Positions 9,080 to 17,555 of a DNA stretch of 64,000 bases are shown piece by piece. The stretch spans positions 62,001 to 126,000 of the forward strand of contig NZ_JNYD01000010.1 in assembly GCF_000717175.1 (NCBI RefSeq), written 5' to 3'. Below the pieces are notes generated by a model, which made no database searches, had not been told where the DNA came from, and saw only the letters and a list, made by a program, of their open reading frames with translations. This DNA comes from Pseudonocardia autotrophica. Lineage in GTDB: Bacteria > Actinomycetota > Actinomycetes > Mycobacteriales > Pseudonocardiaceae. Both the position numbers and the translations under genes were made by a program. The stretch's first letter is position 1. Each line of letters opens with the position of its first letter.

Positions 9080-9164
9080 GGCTCCCGATCACGCCCCGCC
9101 GGCTCCCGGATCATGCCCCTTCGGCTTTCGGATCAGGCCCCTTCGGCTTTCGGATCAGGCCGTC
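9080..9164. repeat. four degenerate 22-bp tandem repeats
   Basis: Units begin at 9080, 9101, 9123 and 9145 and share the pattern GGCTYYCGGATCANGCC followed by CCTTC or similar. The third and fourth copies are nearly identical (20 bases in common). The last copy overlaps the stop codon (9155-9157) of the broken ArnT-like gene, so part of that gene's 3' end is repeat-derived. Confidence 0.7.
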
Positions 9165-11197
9165 GTGCCGCCCGTGAGGTCGTAGAGCGTGACGCCGTCG
9201 ACGGTCTGCGCGGTGAAGTGCTGCTGCACCCACTCCGCGATCCCGGCGGCCGCGTCGCTGCCGCCCGTGTCCGAGCCGCGGGCGTCCGACCCCGCGCCGC
9301 CGACGAACCAGTGGATCTTCCCCTCGGCCACGTACTGCTGGAACTGCGCGAGCGTCGGGGCGGGGTCGGTGCCGTTGAAGCCGCCGACCGCCATGACCGG
9401 GGCCTCGGCCGCGAGCTGGTACCCCGCGGCGGCGTTGGAGCCGACGGCGGCCGCGACCCAGGTGTAGGCGGACGCGTCGTCCTGCAGCAGCGTGGTCACC
9501 GCGGCGGGCGGGGTGGTGGTGCCGAGCAGGGAGCCGAAGGCGCCACCCATGCCGCCGCGCATGCCGCCGAAGCCGGTGCCGCCTGTCCCGGTCGTGCCCG
9601 GGGAGATGCCGGGTGCCGTGGTGCCGCCGGGAGCGCCGGCCTGCCCACCCGGCGCCTGCCCGGCGCGGAATCCGCCGCGCATGCCTGCGCCACCGAAGCC
9701 GCCGCCCGGCCCGCCCGTGCCGCCCGGCCCCCGCCCGACGCCCGACGGCCCGGAGCTCGGGATCGCGCCGCTGTGCGGCTGGGCGGCGGTCGCCACCGAC
9801 CACGCGGCCGTGCCGCCCAGCGAGGCCAGCACCGCCGCCGTCACGACACCGGCGGAGAGCAGCCGGGGGAGCTTGTGCACGCCGAGCAGCGCCCCGGCCG
9901 CGACCACGCCGAGCGCGAGGACGGTCTAGCGCAGCCAGGGCAGCCACGAGTCCAGCAGCACGAAGGCCCAGATCGCGCTCGCCGCGACGGCGAGGCCCAG
10001 GTAGACCCGCGCCGTCGCGGTGGAGCGGAGGCGCCACAGCTCGGCCGCTCCCATGCCGGCGAGCGCACCGATCGCCGGAGCCAGGGCGACGGTGTAGTAG
10101 GGGTGGATGATCCCGGCCATGAAGCTGAACACCAGCCCGGTGATCAGCAGCCAGCCGGCCCAGACGAGCGCCGCGGCCCGCACCCGGTCGGTGCGCGGGC
10201 GCCGGGCGGTCAGCCACAGCAGTCCCACCAGCAGGATCAGCGCCGCCGGGAGCAGCCAGGAGGCCTCCGACCCCATCTCGGACCCGAAGAGCCGGCCGAT
10301 GCCCGTCTGGCCCCAGCCGCCGCCCGCGCCGCCGCCGACGCTGCCGGTCTCGTCCCCGGTGAGCCGGCCGACGCCGTTGTAACCCAGCACCAGCTCCATC
10401 ACCGAGTTGTTCTGCGAGCCGCCGATGTAGGGCCGCGACGCGGCCGGCCACAGCTCGACCACCAGCACCCACCAGCCCGCACTGACGACGAGGGCGACGC
10501 CCGCCAGCAGCAGGTACCGGACCCGTCGTCCGATACCTGTGGGTGCGGCGACCAGCCACACCGCCGCGAGCGCCGGCACGATCAGGAAGGCCTGCAGCAT
10601 CTTCGTGAGGAAGCCCAGGCCGAGGAACACGCCGGCGAGCACGAGCCAACGCCCGTGCCCGCGCTCCAGCCCGCGCAGCGTCGCCCACACCGCCGCGACC
10701 AGCAGCAGCACCAGGAGCGCGTCGGGGTTGTTGAAGCGGAACATCAGCGTGGCGACGGGCGTCAGCGCGAGCACCGCGCCTGCGAGCAGGCCGGCCGCGG
10801 GTCCGGAGGTGCGCCGCACGATCGCGTACAGCAGCCCGACGGCCGCGATGCCCGTCAGCGCCTGCGGGACGAGGATGCTCCAGCTGCTCAGCCCGAAGAG
10901 CCGCACCGACAGCCCGGTCACCCACAGCGCCGCAGGTGTCTTGTCCACGGTGATCGCGTTGGCGGCGTCGGACGAGCCGAAGAACCACGCCTCCCAGCTC
11001 TCCCCGCCGGCCTGCGCGGCGGCCGAGTAGAAGGCGTTGGCCCAGCCGGAGGCCGACAGGTTCCACAGGTAGAGGAAGCCGGTCCCGACCAGCAGGACCG
11101 CGAGCGAGGCGCGCTCCACCAGCTCCCGCCGCCGTCGCGGGGGCGGGCCCTCGGCCACGGGGGGATCGGCGGGCCGTGCGGTCAGGGTGCTCGTCAC
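9155..11197 (-). pseudogene. ArnT-like glycosyltransferase interrupted by an in-frame TAG
   Basis: A paralogue of the enzyme at 3788-5914. Read from the ATG at 11197 it gives 423 residues (NLSASGWANAFYSAAAQAG, NAITVDKTPAALW, repeated membrane helices) and stops at TAG 9928-9926, right after SWLPWLR. The same frame then continues without shift for another 256 codons to 9155, encoding the last helices, a Gly/Pro-rich linker and the soluble tail with FNGTDPAPTLAQFQQYV. In the intact paralogue the residue at the TAG position is Trp (LPWLRW), so one TGG-to-TAG change explains it. A truncated product would lack the final membrane segments and the tail. Sequencing error or readthrough remain possible. 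Confidence 0.85.
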
Positions 11198-11360
11198 GCT
11201 GCCCGAGGCTGGTGCGTCCCGCTGTGCCGCCCCGGTGCCGCACCTGTGCGCCGCCTGTGAGCGCCCCCGCCGAGGCGATCAAGGGCGACCAGCGCAGGAA
11301 GCGCCCGCGGGAGCCGGTCCTTGATCATGGCGACCGTCACCTGGTCGCGGTGTCGGCCGC

Positions 11361-11460
11361 ACTCACGTGCCACTCGGAAGGATCTCGGCTGATCTGGCCG
11401 CGCGAGGGTCACACCACTGCTGCGCGCGCAGCGCTCCCGTGACTCTCGGAACGATCTTCG
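11361..11460. repeat. imperfect 26-bp direct repeat, 72 bp apart
   Basis: Positions 11361-11386 and 11433-11458 agree at 21 of 26 bases around CTCGGAA and GATCT. They lie in the 275-bp gap downstream of the sensor kinase. Function unknown; the rest of that gap shows no gene. Confidence 0.4.
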
Positions 11461-11472
11461 CGGGGGCGCTCC

Positions 11473-12966
11473 TCACACCCGCGCGGGCGCCTCGGCGGGA
11501 ACGGCTGCGGGGGTGAGGGGGAGGGTCACCCGGAACTCGGTGCAGCCCGGGCGGCTCTCCAGCCCGACCCGTCCGCCGTGGGCGGCGACGACGGCGTCGA
11601 CGATCGCCAGGCCGAGGCCGGTGCTGGCGGTGTTGTTGACCGCGCGGGCGCGGCCGGCGGAGCCTCGGGCGAAGCGCTCGAAGACGTGCGGCTGCAGGTC
11701 GGCGGGGATCCCGGGGCCGGTGTCGACCACGCTGAGCAGCGCGGACCCGTCGGACACGCCGAGGCCCACGGTCACCTCGGTGCCCTCGGGGGTGTGGGTG
11801 CGGGCGTTGGCCAGCAGGTTGGTGAGGACCTGGGTGAGCCGCGAGGCGTCACCGGGCACCGTGACCGGCTCCTCGGGCAGGTCGAGCTGCCAGCGGTGCC
11901 CGGGGCCGGCGGCGTGGGCGTCGGAGACGGCGTCGAGCACCAGCCGGGTGAGGTCGACGGGCGCGCGTTCGAGCGGGCGGCCGGCGTCGAGGCGGGCGAG
12001 CAGCAGCAGGTCCTCGACCAGCGTGCTCATCCGCTCGGCCTGCGACGAGATGCGGGTCAGCGCGTGCGCGGTGCCCTCGGGCAGGGCGGCGCCGTCCCGG
12101 CGGGTGAGCTCGGCGTAGCCGCGGATCGCCGCGAGCGGGGTGCGCAGCTCGTGGCTGGCGTCGGCGACGAACCGGCGCAGCCGGGTCTCGCTGTCCTGGC
12201 GCGCCTCGAGGGCACCCTCGACGTTGTCCAGCATGCGGTTCAACGCGGCCCCGACCTGCCCGACCTCGGTGTGTTCGTCGGGCTCGGGCACCCGGGTGGC
12301 CAGCTCGACCTCGCCCCGGTCGAGGGGCATCGCGGAGACCTTCGCGGCGATGCCCGCGACCTCCTCGAGGGGCCGCAGCTCGCGCCGGACCAGCACCGTC
12401 GCCGCGATCGCCGCGCCGCCGAGGGCGGCCCCGATCACGATCAGCTCGATCACGACCAGCCCGTTGACGATGTCCGCGACCTCCTGCGCAGGCTGGCCGA
12501 GCACGAGGACGGTGCCGTCGGGCGCGGACACGGCCACGGCGTGGTAGTCGCCGAGCGAGAGCGACACGGTCCGCGGGTGGTCGCCGGGCCGCAACGCGCC
12601 GAGCTGGGCGACGTCGGCCTCGGGCACCGTTCGGGAGGAGCCGCGGCGGTCGGTGACCGCCGCCTCCTCGACGACGCCCGCGCGCACCACCGCGCCGAGC
12701 GTGCCGGGCTTCTGCGCGGGGCCGAGGAAGGAGTCCGCCCGGCTGAGGCCCGGCGGGGCGGGCTCGTACCGGGAGAACTGGAAGCGCGCCGCGGCGCCGA
12801 GGACGTCCTCGTCGAGGCGGTGGTAGAGGAAGCTGCGCAACGCGATCGCGGTCGCGACCCCGATGACGGCGCAGGCCAGCGCGATCAGCAGCAGCACGGT
12901 GACGACGAGCCGGGCGCGCAGCGTCCGGCTCCGCGCCACGACCCGGTCGGTCACCCGTGCGGCCAT
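11473..12966 (-). CDS. two-component sensor histidine kinase
   Basis: This 497-residue membrane kinase has transmembrane helices near residues 20-44 and 168-192 enclosing an extracytoplasmic sensor of about 120 residues, then HAMP (about 190-245). The phospho-acceptor H272 is in SHELRTPLAAIRGY. The ATPase follows with NLLANARTHTPEG (N box), VVDTGPGIP (G1) and STGLGLAIV (G2). It should phosphorylate the response regulator encoded 10 bp upstream on the same transcript. Relatives of this type (TcrY/TrcS-like) often sit by GT2-GtrA and ArnT-like genes, so the pair may sense envelope state. The ligand is unknown. Confidence 0.9.
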   Translation of the reverse strand: MAARVTDRVVARSRTLRARLVVTVLLLIALACAVIGVATAIALRSFLYHRLDEDVLGAAARFQFSRYEPAPPGLSRADSFLGPAQKPGTLGAVVRAGVVEEAAVTDRRGSSRTVPEADVAQLGALRPGDHPRTVSLSLGDYHAVAVSAPDGTVLVLGQPAQEVADIVNGLVVIELIVIGAALGGAAIAATVLVRRELRPLEEVAGIAAKVSAMPLDRGEVELATRVPEPDEHTEVGQVGAALNRMLDNVEGALEARQDSETRLRRFVADASHELRTPLAAIRGYAELTRRDGAALPEGTAHALTRISSQAERMSTLVEDLLLLARLDAGRPLERAPVDLTRLVLDAVSDAHAAGPGHRWQLDLPEEPVTVPGDASRLTQVLTNLLANARTHTPEGTEVTVGLGVSDGSALLSVVDTGPGIPADLQPHVFERFARGSAGRARAVNNTASTGLGLAIVDAVVAAHGGRVGLESRPGCTEFRVTLPLTPAAVPAEAPARV

Positions 12967-12976
12967 GGGCCCATCA

Positions 12977-13714
12977 TCACCCCGCGGCGGGCTTGAGCAC
13001 GTACCCGGCCCCGCGGACGGTGTGGATCATCGGCGCGCGACCGGCGTCGATCTTCTTGCGCAGGTAGGAGACGTACAGCTCGACCACGTTGGACTGGCCG
13101 CCGAAGTCGTAGTGCCACACCCGGTCGAGGATCTGTGCCTTGGACAGCACCCGTTTGGGGTTGCGCATCAGGAAGCGCAGCAGCTCGAACTCGGTGGCGG
13201 TGAGCTCGACGTCGGTGTCGCCGCGGCGGACCTCGTGACTGTCCTCGTCGAGCACCAGGTCGCCGACGACGAGCTCGGAGCCCTGCCGCGCCGCCGTCAT
13301 CCCGGCCCGGCGCAACAGCCCGCGCAGCCGCGCGACCAGCTCCTCCAGGCTGAACGGCTTGGTGACGTAGTCGTCGCCGCCCGCGGTCAGGCCGGCGACC
13401 CGGTCCTCCACGGCGTCCTTCGCGGTGAGGAACAGGACCGGGACCTCGGGGTTGTCCGCGCGCAGGCGGCGCAGCACCTCGAGCCCGTCGAGGTCCGGCA
13501 GCATGATGTCGAGGACGACGGCGTCGGGCTTGAAGTCCCGCGCGGTCCGGACCGCGGTGAGCCCGTCGCCCGCGCTGCGCACCTCCCAGCCCTCGTAGCG
13601 CAGCGCCATCGAGAGCAGGTCCGACAGGGTGGCCTCGTCGTCGACCACCAGGACGCGGACGGGGCTGCCGTCGGCGCGGCGGAGTGGTGCGGACTGTTCG
13701 GTCACCTCGGTCAT
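12977..13714 (-). CDS. OmpR-family response regulator
   Basis: This 245-residue protein has an N-terminal receiver: VVDDE, phospho-acceptor D69 in VVLDIMLPD, and K119 in YVTKPFS. A C-terminal winged helix contains TATEFELLRFLMRNPKRVLSKAQILDRVW and VELYVSYLRKKID, the OmpR/PhoB DNA-recognition pattern. It is the first gene of the pair and ends 10 bp before the kinase. The ATG at 13714 was chosen because the upstream extension is Arg/Pro-rich and not conserved-looking. The divergent lipoprotein gene starts 200 bp away and may share its control region. Confidence 0.92.
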   Translation of the reverse strand: MTEVTEQSAPLRRADGSPVRVLVVDDEATLSDLLSMALRYEGWEVRSAGDGLTAVRTARDFKPDAVVLDIMLPDLDGLEVLRRLRADNPEVPVLFLTAKDAVEDRVAGLTAGGDDYVTKPFSLEELVARLRGLLRRAGMTAARQGSELVVGDLVLDEDSHEVRRGDTDVELTATEFELLRFLMRNPKRVLSKAQILDRVWHYDFGGQSNVVELYVSYLRKKIDAGRAPMIHTVRGAGYVLKPAAG

Positions 13715-13914
13715 GGTAGGAGAGCCTCGCCCGCGCGGCTGTGTCGCCGGTGGGCGCCTCCTGTGCGTTCCCTGTGCGCGAGCCGGGCGCCCGCCGCACA
13801 CGCTCCGCTGGTCCGTCGCACAGCGCGCGGACAGGTTCCGTCAGCACGGTGGGCGCCGGTCGCGGATCTCCGCTTTACCTCCTTCTCACACCGCGACCGG
13901 ATCAGGAGCACGCG

Positions 13915-14367
13915 ATGTCCCTCCTCGACTCCCGCCGGGCCCGCCGGCTCGCCCTCCTCCCGGTGGCGCTGGTCGCCGCCGCGGCGCTGGCGGCCTGCGG
14001 CTCGTCGACGGACTCGGCCGACTCGACCTCGAGCTCCTCGGGGTCGACCGCCGCGAGCGGGTCGAGCACCGCCGACACCGACGCCTTCCAGGCCTGCCTC
14101 TCCGAGAACGGCGTCGAGGCGCCGGCCGGGGGACCGGGCGGCGGACCGGATGGCGGCACCCCGCCGTCGGGCGCGCCGCAGGCCGGGAGCACCCCGCCGA
14201 GCGGTGCGCCCGAGGCCGGTGGCACCCCGCCGCAGGCAGGGAGCGGAGTGGACGAGGCCGGCACGATGCAGGCCCCGCCCGGTGTCGACTCGGCGACCTG
14301 GACGAAGGCCATGGCGGCCTGCGCCGACCTCGCCCCAGCCCCGGGCGCCGCGGCGACGACCGGCTGA
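13915..14367 (+). CDS. small secreted lipoprotein with Gly/Pro-rich repeats
   Basis: This 150-residue protein has an Arg-rich start, a hydrophobic core and a lipobox ending LAAC (Cys near residue 25), so it should be anchored to the outer face of the membrane. A Ser-rich stretch follows, then AFQACLSENGVEAP. Next comes a run of short TPPSGAPxAG-type repeats, and a C-terminal SATWTKAMAACADLAP. The two Cys-containing segments could form a disulfide across the repeat. AGGAG precedes the ATG. It is divergent from the two-component system, and its Gly/Pro-rich composition echoes the linkers of the two ArnT-like proteins. No function is known. Confidence 0.75.
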   Translation: MSLLDSRRARRLALLPVALVAAAALAACGSSTDSADSTSSSSGSTAASGSSTADTDAFQACLSENGVEAPAGGPGGGPDGGTPPSGAPQAGSTPPSGAPEAGGTPPQAGSGVDEAGTMQAPPGVDSATWTKAMAACADLAPAPGAAATTG

Positions 14368-14440
14368 CGTCCGGGCACGGTTCGATCACGGGGCGGTCCC
14401 GGCCCGCTCGGCCGGCCCGCCCTGTACTAGTTTCTCGCCG

Positions 14441-15979
14441 GTGCACGCGGAGAGATCGCCGGTCGTCGTCGGCGTCGGGCAGGTCCTGGCCAACCGGGAC
14501 CGGACCGTCGCGGCGGCCCGCGAGCCGCTGCGGCTGATCGCCGACGCCGTGCACGCGGCCGCCGCCGACGCCTGCGGCACCGGCACCCGGCTGCTCCGGG
14601 ACGTCGACGCGATCACCGTCCCGCACGTCGCCAGCTGGGCCTACGCCGACCTGCCCGCCCTGCTCGCGGAGCGGCTCGCGGCGAGCCCGGCGCGCACCTT
14701 CTCGGCGCCGGTCGGCGGGCAGTGGCCGGCGGCGCTCGTCGACGCGGCCGCCGCGCGGATCGCGGCGGGGGAGTCCCGCATCGAGCTGGTGGCCGGCGGC
14801 GAGGCCTCGGCGTCGCTCGGCGTGCTGCAGCGCGCGGGCGTCGACCCGGGCGCCGACCTCGGCTGGACGACCGAGCCCGGCGGGCCGGCCCCGATCGGCG
14901 CCGACGACCTGGGCAGCCGCGCCATGCAGGCCGCGGGCATGGTGCTGCCGACCCGGGTCTACCCGATGGTGGACACCGCCTTCGGGCACTCCGTCGGCGA
15001 GACGCCCGCCGAGACCATGGCCTCCGGCGCAGCGGTGTTCGCGGCGCTCAGCGAGGTCGCCGCCACCAACCCGATCGCCTGGAACCCGGCGCCGCGGGAC
15101 CCGGCGGAGATCCTGCGCGTCGGACCGGACAACCGGATGATCTGCGAGCCCTATCCGCTCGCGGTCAACGCGTTCCCGCTGGTCGACCAGGCCGCGGCGC
15201 TGCTGCTGACCTCGCGGGCCGTCGCCCTCGAGCACGGCGTGCCGGAGGAGCGGCTGGTGCACGTCTGGGGCGGGGCCGGGGCCGCCGACGCCGCCGACGT
15301 CCTCGCCCGGCCCGCGCTGACCGGCTCGCCGGCGCTCTGCTCGGTGCTCGACCGGGCGCTCGCCTCCGCGGGGCTGGCCGCCGAGGCGGTCGACGTCGTC
15401 GACGTCTACTCCTGCTTCCCCGTGGTGCCCCGGCTCGCGAGCCGCTACCTCGGGCTGCCCACCAAGGCGCTCGCGGGCGCGACCGGCGGCCACTCGTCCT
15501 TCGGCGGCCCGCTCTCGACCTACACCCTGCACTCGCTCGCGGCCTGCGCCGAGCGCATCCGCAGCGGGGCGGGCGTCGCGCTCGTGCACGCCAACGGGGG
15601 CTACCTGACCCGCCAGCACGCCGTCGTCCTCGGGCGGGAGGCGCACGTCGACGGCTACATCGGCGATCCGGAGCCGCACGACACCGCCGAGCCCGGGCCG
15701 GCGCCGTGCCCGCTCGCGGAGGTACCGGACGAGCCGGTGCGCGTCGAGGCCGCGACCGTCGAGTACGACCGCGACGGCCACCCGGCGCAGGGGTTCCTGG
15801 TCGCCCGGACCACCGACGGACGCCGCCTCGCGGGCTGCACGGCCGAGGGCGACGCGGCCAGCGCCCGGGAGCTCACGGTGTTCCCCGAGGGCCCCGGCCG
15901 GCTGGCGGGCCCCGCCGTCGTCGGGCGTGAGGTGCGGGTGCGGCCGGTCGGGGACCGGATCCAGGTGGACCCCGCCTGA
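14441..15979 (+). CDS. thiolase-fold protein (acetyl-CoA acetyltransferase-like) lacking both catalytic Cys
   Basis: This 512-residue protein opens with VVVGVGQVLANRD and shows the thiolase layout, including a conserved GGHSSFGG near residue 350. However, the usual nucleophile region (C-x-S-G) reads APVGGQWPAAL, and the C-terminal C-x-G-G reads HANGGYLTRQ, so both active-site cysteines are replaced. It belongs with the long actinobacterial thiolase-like/SCP2-type proteins that carry an extra C-terminal OB-like segment. Whether it is a catalyst, a lyase partner or a scaffold cannot be told. The GTG at 14441 begins VHAERSPVV. The convergent siderophore-interacting gene ends 10 bp away. Confidence 0.8.
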   Translation: MHAERSPVVVGVGQVLANRDRTVAAAREPLRLIADAVHAAAADACGTGTRLLRDVDAITVPHVASWAYADLPALLAERLAASPARTFSAPVGGQWPAALVDAAAARIAAGESRIELVAGGEASASLGVLQRAGVDPGADLGWTTEPGGPAPIGADDLGSRAMQAAGMVLPTRVYPMVDTAFGHSVGETPAETMASGAAVFAALSEVAATNPIAWNPAPRDPAEILRVGPDNRMICEPYPLAVNAFPLVDQAAALLLTSRAVALEHGVPEERLVHVWGGAGAADAADVLARPALTGSPALCSVLDRALASAGLAAEAVDVVDVYSCFPVVPRLASRYLGLPTKALAGATGGHSSFGGPLSTYTLHSLAACAERIRSGAGVALVHANGGYLTRQHAVVLGREAHVDGYIGDPEPHDTAEPGPAPCPLAEVPDEPVRVEAATVEYDRDGHPAQGFLVARTTDGRRLAGCTAEGDAASARELTVFPEGPGRLAGPAVVGREVRVRPVGDRIQVDPA

Positions 15980-15989
15980 CGGACCCCGT

Positions 15990-16733
15990 CTACCGCGCCC
16001 GCCAGTACCCGGTGGCGTAGACGGCCCGGCGGTTCAGCTTCCGGTCGCCGAGCAGGTGTGCGCGGATCTCCTTGACCGCGGCGGACTCGCCGGCGAGCCA
16101 GGCCTGCCCCGCGCCCTCGGGGAAGGCGGCGGCCTGCACGGCCGCCACCAGCGGCTCGCCGGCCGGGGAGGCACCGCGGTGCACCCAGGTGACGGCGGCG
16201 TGGCCCGGCAGCTCCTGCTCCTCGCCGGCGTCGGCGACCTCGAGGATCGCGAGCGCGGGCACGTCGGCGGGGAGGGCCTCCAGCACCGTCGCGACGGCGG
16301 GCAGCGCGGACTCGTCCCCGATCACCACATGGAAGGCCGACGACGGGTCGGGCACCCAGCGCCCGCCCGGTTCGGAGACCCCGACCCAGGACCCCGGCCC
16401 GGCGGCCTGCGCCCACGCCGCGGCCGGGCCGTACCCGTCGTGCAGCACGAAGTCGACGTCGAGCTCCCCGGCGGCCGGGTCGAAGCGGCGGACGGTGTAG
16501 GTCCGGATGGTGGGCCGCGGCTCGCCCGCGGGCCAGACGGGGCCGCCGGTGCTCGCGCGCGGCACGGCCGGCCGGTCCTGCCCCTCGACCGGGAAGAACA
16601 TCTTGATCCGCCGGTCCGGCCCCTCGCCCGGGAACCCGGCCAGCTCCTCGCCGGTCAGGGTCACGCGGATCATCTTCGGGGTCACCCGGGTGCTGCGGCT
16701 GACCTGCAGCAGCCGGGGGGCGGTCGTGGTCAC
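15990..16733 (-). CDS. siderophore-interacting FAD-dependent ferric reductase
   Basis: A 247-residue protein of the ViuB/FscN family that reduces ferric siderophores in the cytoplasm using NAD(P)H. Seen: the FAD-binding RTYTVRRFD motif, the DFVLHDGYGPAAAWAQ stretch, VIGDESALPAVATVLE and the terminal VYATGYWRAR, which is characteristic of the family. The GTG at 16733 is chosen; the frame extends 17 codons further into the repeat array (16735-16887). Because the array touches the start, any regulator or structure formed on it could affect this gene. No siderophore biosynthesis or uptake genes are nearby, apart from a binding-protein remnant at 32010. Confidence 0.88.
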   Translation of the reverse strand: MTTTAPRLLQVSRSTRVTPKMIRVTLTGEELAGFPGEGPDRRIKMFFPVEGQDRPAVPRASTGGPVWPAGEPRPTIRTYTVRRFDPAAGELDVDFVLHDGYGPAAAWAQAAGPGSWVGVSEPGGRWVPDPSSAFHVVIGDESALPAVATVLEALPADVPALAILEVADAGEEQELPGHAAVTWVHRGASPAGEPLVAAVQAAAFPEGAGQAWLAGESAAVKEIRAHLLGDRKLNRRAVYATGYWRAR

Positions 16734-16734
16734 G

Positions 16735-16887
16735 GCGCACCATGGAACCACAACGCGCGCAGGCGCCCGCCCTCGACGCGTCATGGAGCCATACTGCGCT
16801 CGGAACCCCGGCTCTGACCGCGTTATGGATCCATACTGCGCAAATGACGCCGCTGTGGACGCCTTATGGATCCGTACTGCGGTCGGT
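16735..16887. repeat. array 1: four palindromes at ~41-bp period
   Basis: Units at 16735-16758, 16777-16799, 16819-16841 and 16859-16882 share the core ATGGANCCATACTGCG, with the symmetric centre TATGGATCCATA best formed in the third. The core ATGGA starts at 16742, 16783, 16825 and 16866, spacings 41, 42 and 41 bp. The spacers differ. The last unit runs into GCGGTCGGT (16879-16887), the same 9-mer that ends array 2. Unit 4 encodes the final residues and the TAA stop of the TetR gene. Palindromic repeats and ~20-bp spacers do not fit CRISPR. Confidence 0.85.
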
Positions 16888-17481
16888 GCGGCCCGCCAAC
16901 CCGCTCCACGCCAGGTCCATCAGGTACTCCGTGGCCTGCTCGGCCGTGACCCGCGGGTCCCGCTTGCGCCACACCGCGAGCCGCTCGCAGGCCCCGACGA
17001 TCACCTGCGCCCAACCCTGCAGCTGCAGCGGGTCGGCCCCCGGTGCCGCGACGCCGAGCAGCCCGGCGATGAAGTCCGTCTGCTGCGCGCGGATCGCCTC
17101 GACCGCCTCCGCCGCGATGCTCGCCTCCGAGTAGAGCAGCGTGAAGGCCGGGGCGCGGTCGTCGAGGAACCGGAAGAAGGCGAGGGTGCCGCGGCGCAGC
17201 ATGTCCTCCGGGCCCTCGGCGGCGAACGCGGCCTCGGAGGTGACGTCGAGCAGTTCGGTCCGCGCCCGCGCGACGCACGCCAGCAGAAGGCCCTCCTTGG
17301 AGCCGAAGTGCGTGTACAGCACCGGTTTCGTGACCCCGACGCGCTCGGCCACGGCGTCCATCGACGCGTTGGCGTAGCCCCGTTCGGCGAAGACCGCCAC
17401 GGCGGCGTCGAGGATCTGGCGCTCCCGCTCGGCCCGGGAGACCCGGCGCCGCGGAGACGGTGCGGCCGGGCTCGTCTCCAT
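16864..17481 (-). CDS. TetR/AcrR-family transcriptional regulator
   Basis: This 205-residue protein begins with an Arg-rich arm and a TetR helix-turn-helix: RQILDAAVAVFAERGYANASMDAVAERVGVTKPVLYTHFGSKEGLL (about residues 20-66). A ligand-binding helical domain follows. It is divergent from the Baeyer-Villiger monooxygenase gene. Two palindromes in the 74-bp gap are probably its operators, controlling both genes. The stop codon and last residues come from repeat array 1, so the native C-terminus may have been replaced. Confidence 0.9.
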   Translation of the reverse strand: METSPAAPSPRRRVSRAERERQILDAAVAVFAERGYANASMDAVAERVGVTKPVLYTHFGSKEGLLLACVARARTELLDVTSEAAFAAEGPEDMLRRGTLAFFRFLDDRAPAFTLLYSEASIAAEAVEAIRAQQTDFIAGLLGVAAPGADPLQLQGWAQVIVGACERLAVWRKRDPRVTAEQATEYLMDLAWSGLAGRTDRSTDP

Positions 17482-17506
17482 TTCGCAGACCCTACCCGGA
17501 GCTAAG

Positions 17507-17534
17507 TTACCCGTGGTAAGTTACCGGCGGTAAC
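17507..17534. promoter_or_regulatory. tandem TetR operators between regulator and monooxygenase
   Basis: Two palindromes lie side by side: TTACCCGTGGTAA (17507-17519) and GTTACCGGCGGTAAC (17520-17534). Each has TTACC/GGTAA arms around 3 bp, and the centres are 14 bp apart. They sit 22-49 bp before the monooxygenase ATG and 26-53 bp before the TetR ATG, ideal for autorepression and repression of the divergent gene by two dimers. Confidence 0.8.
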
Positions 17535-17555
17535 ACCCACCGGAGGGGAGCGGAG

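Noticed and set aside
16735..16887. Possible CRISPR array
   Set aside because: Units are palindromic, vary between copies and are separated by only ~18-20 bp. There are just four of them and no cas genes are present.
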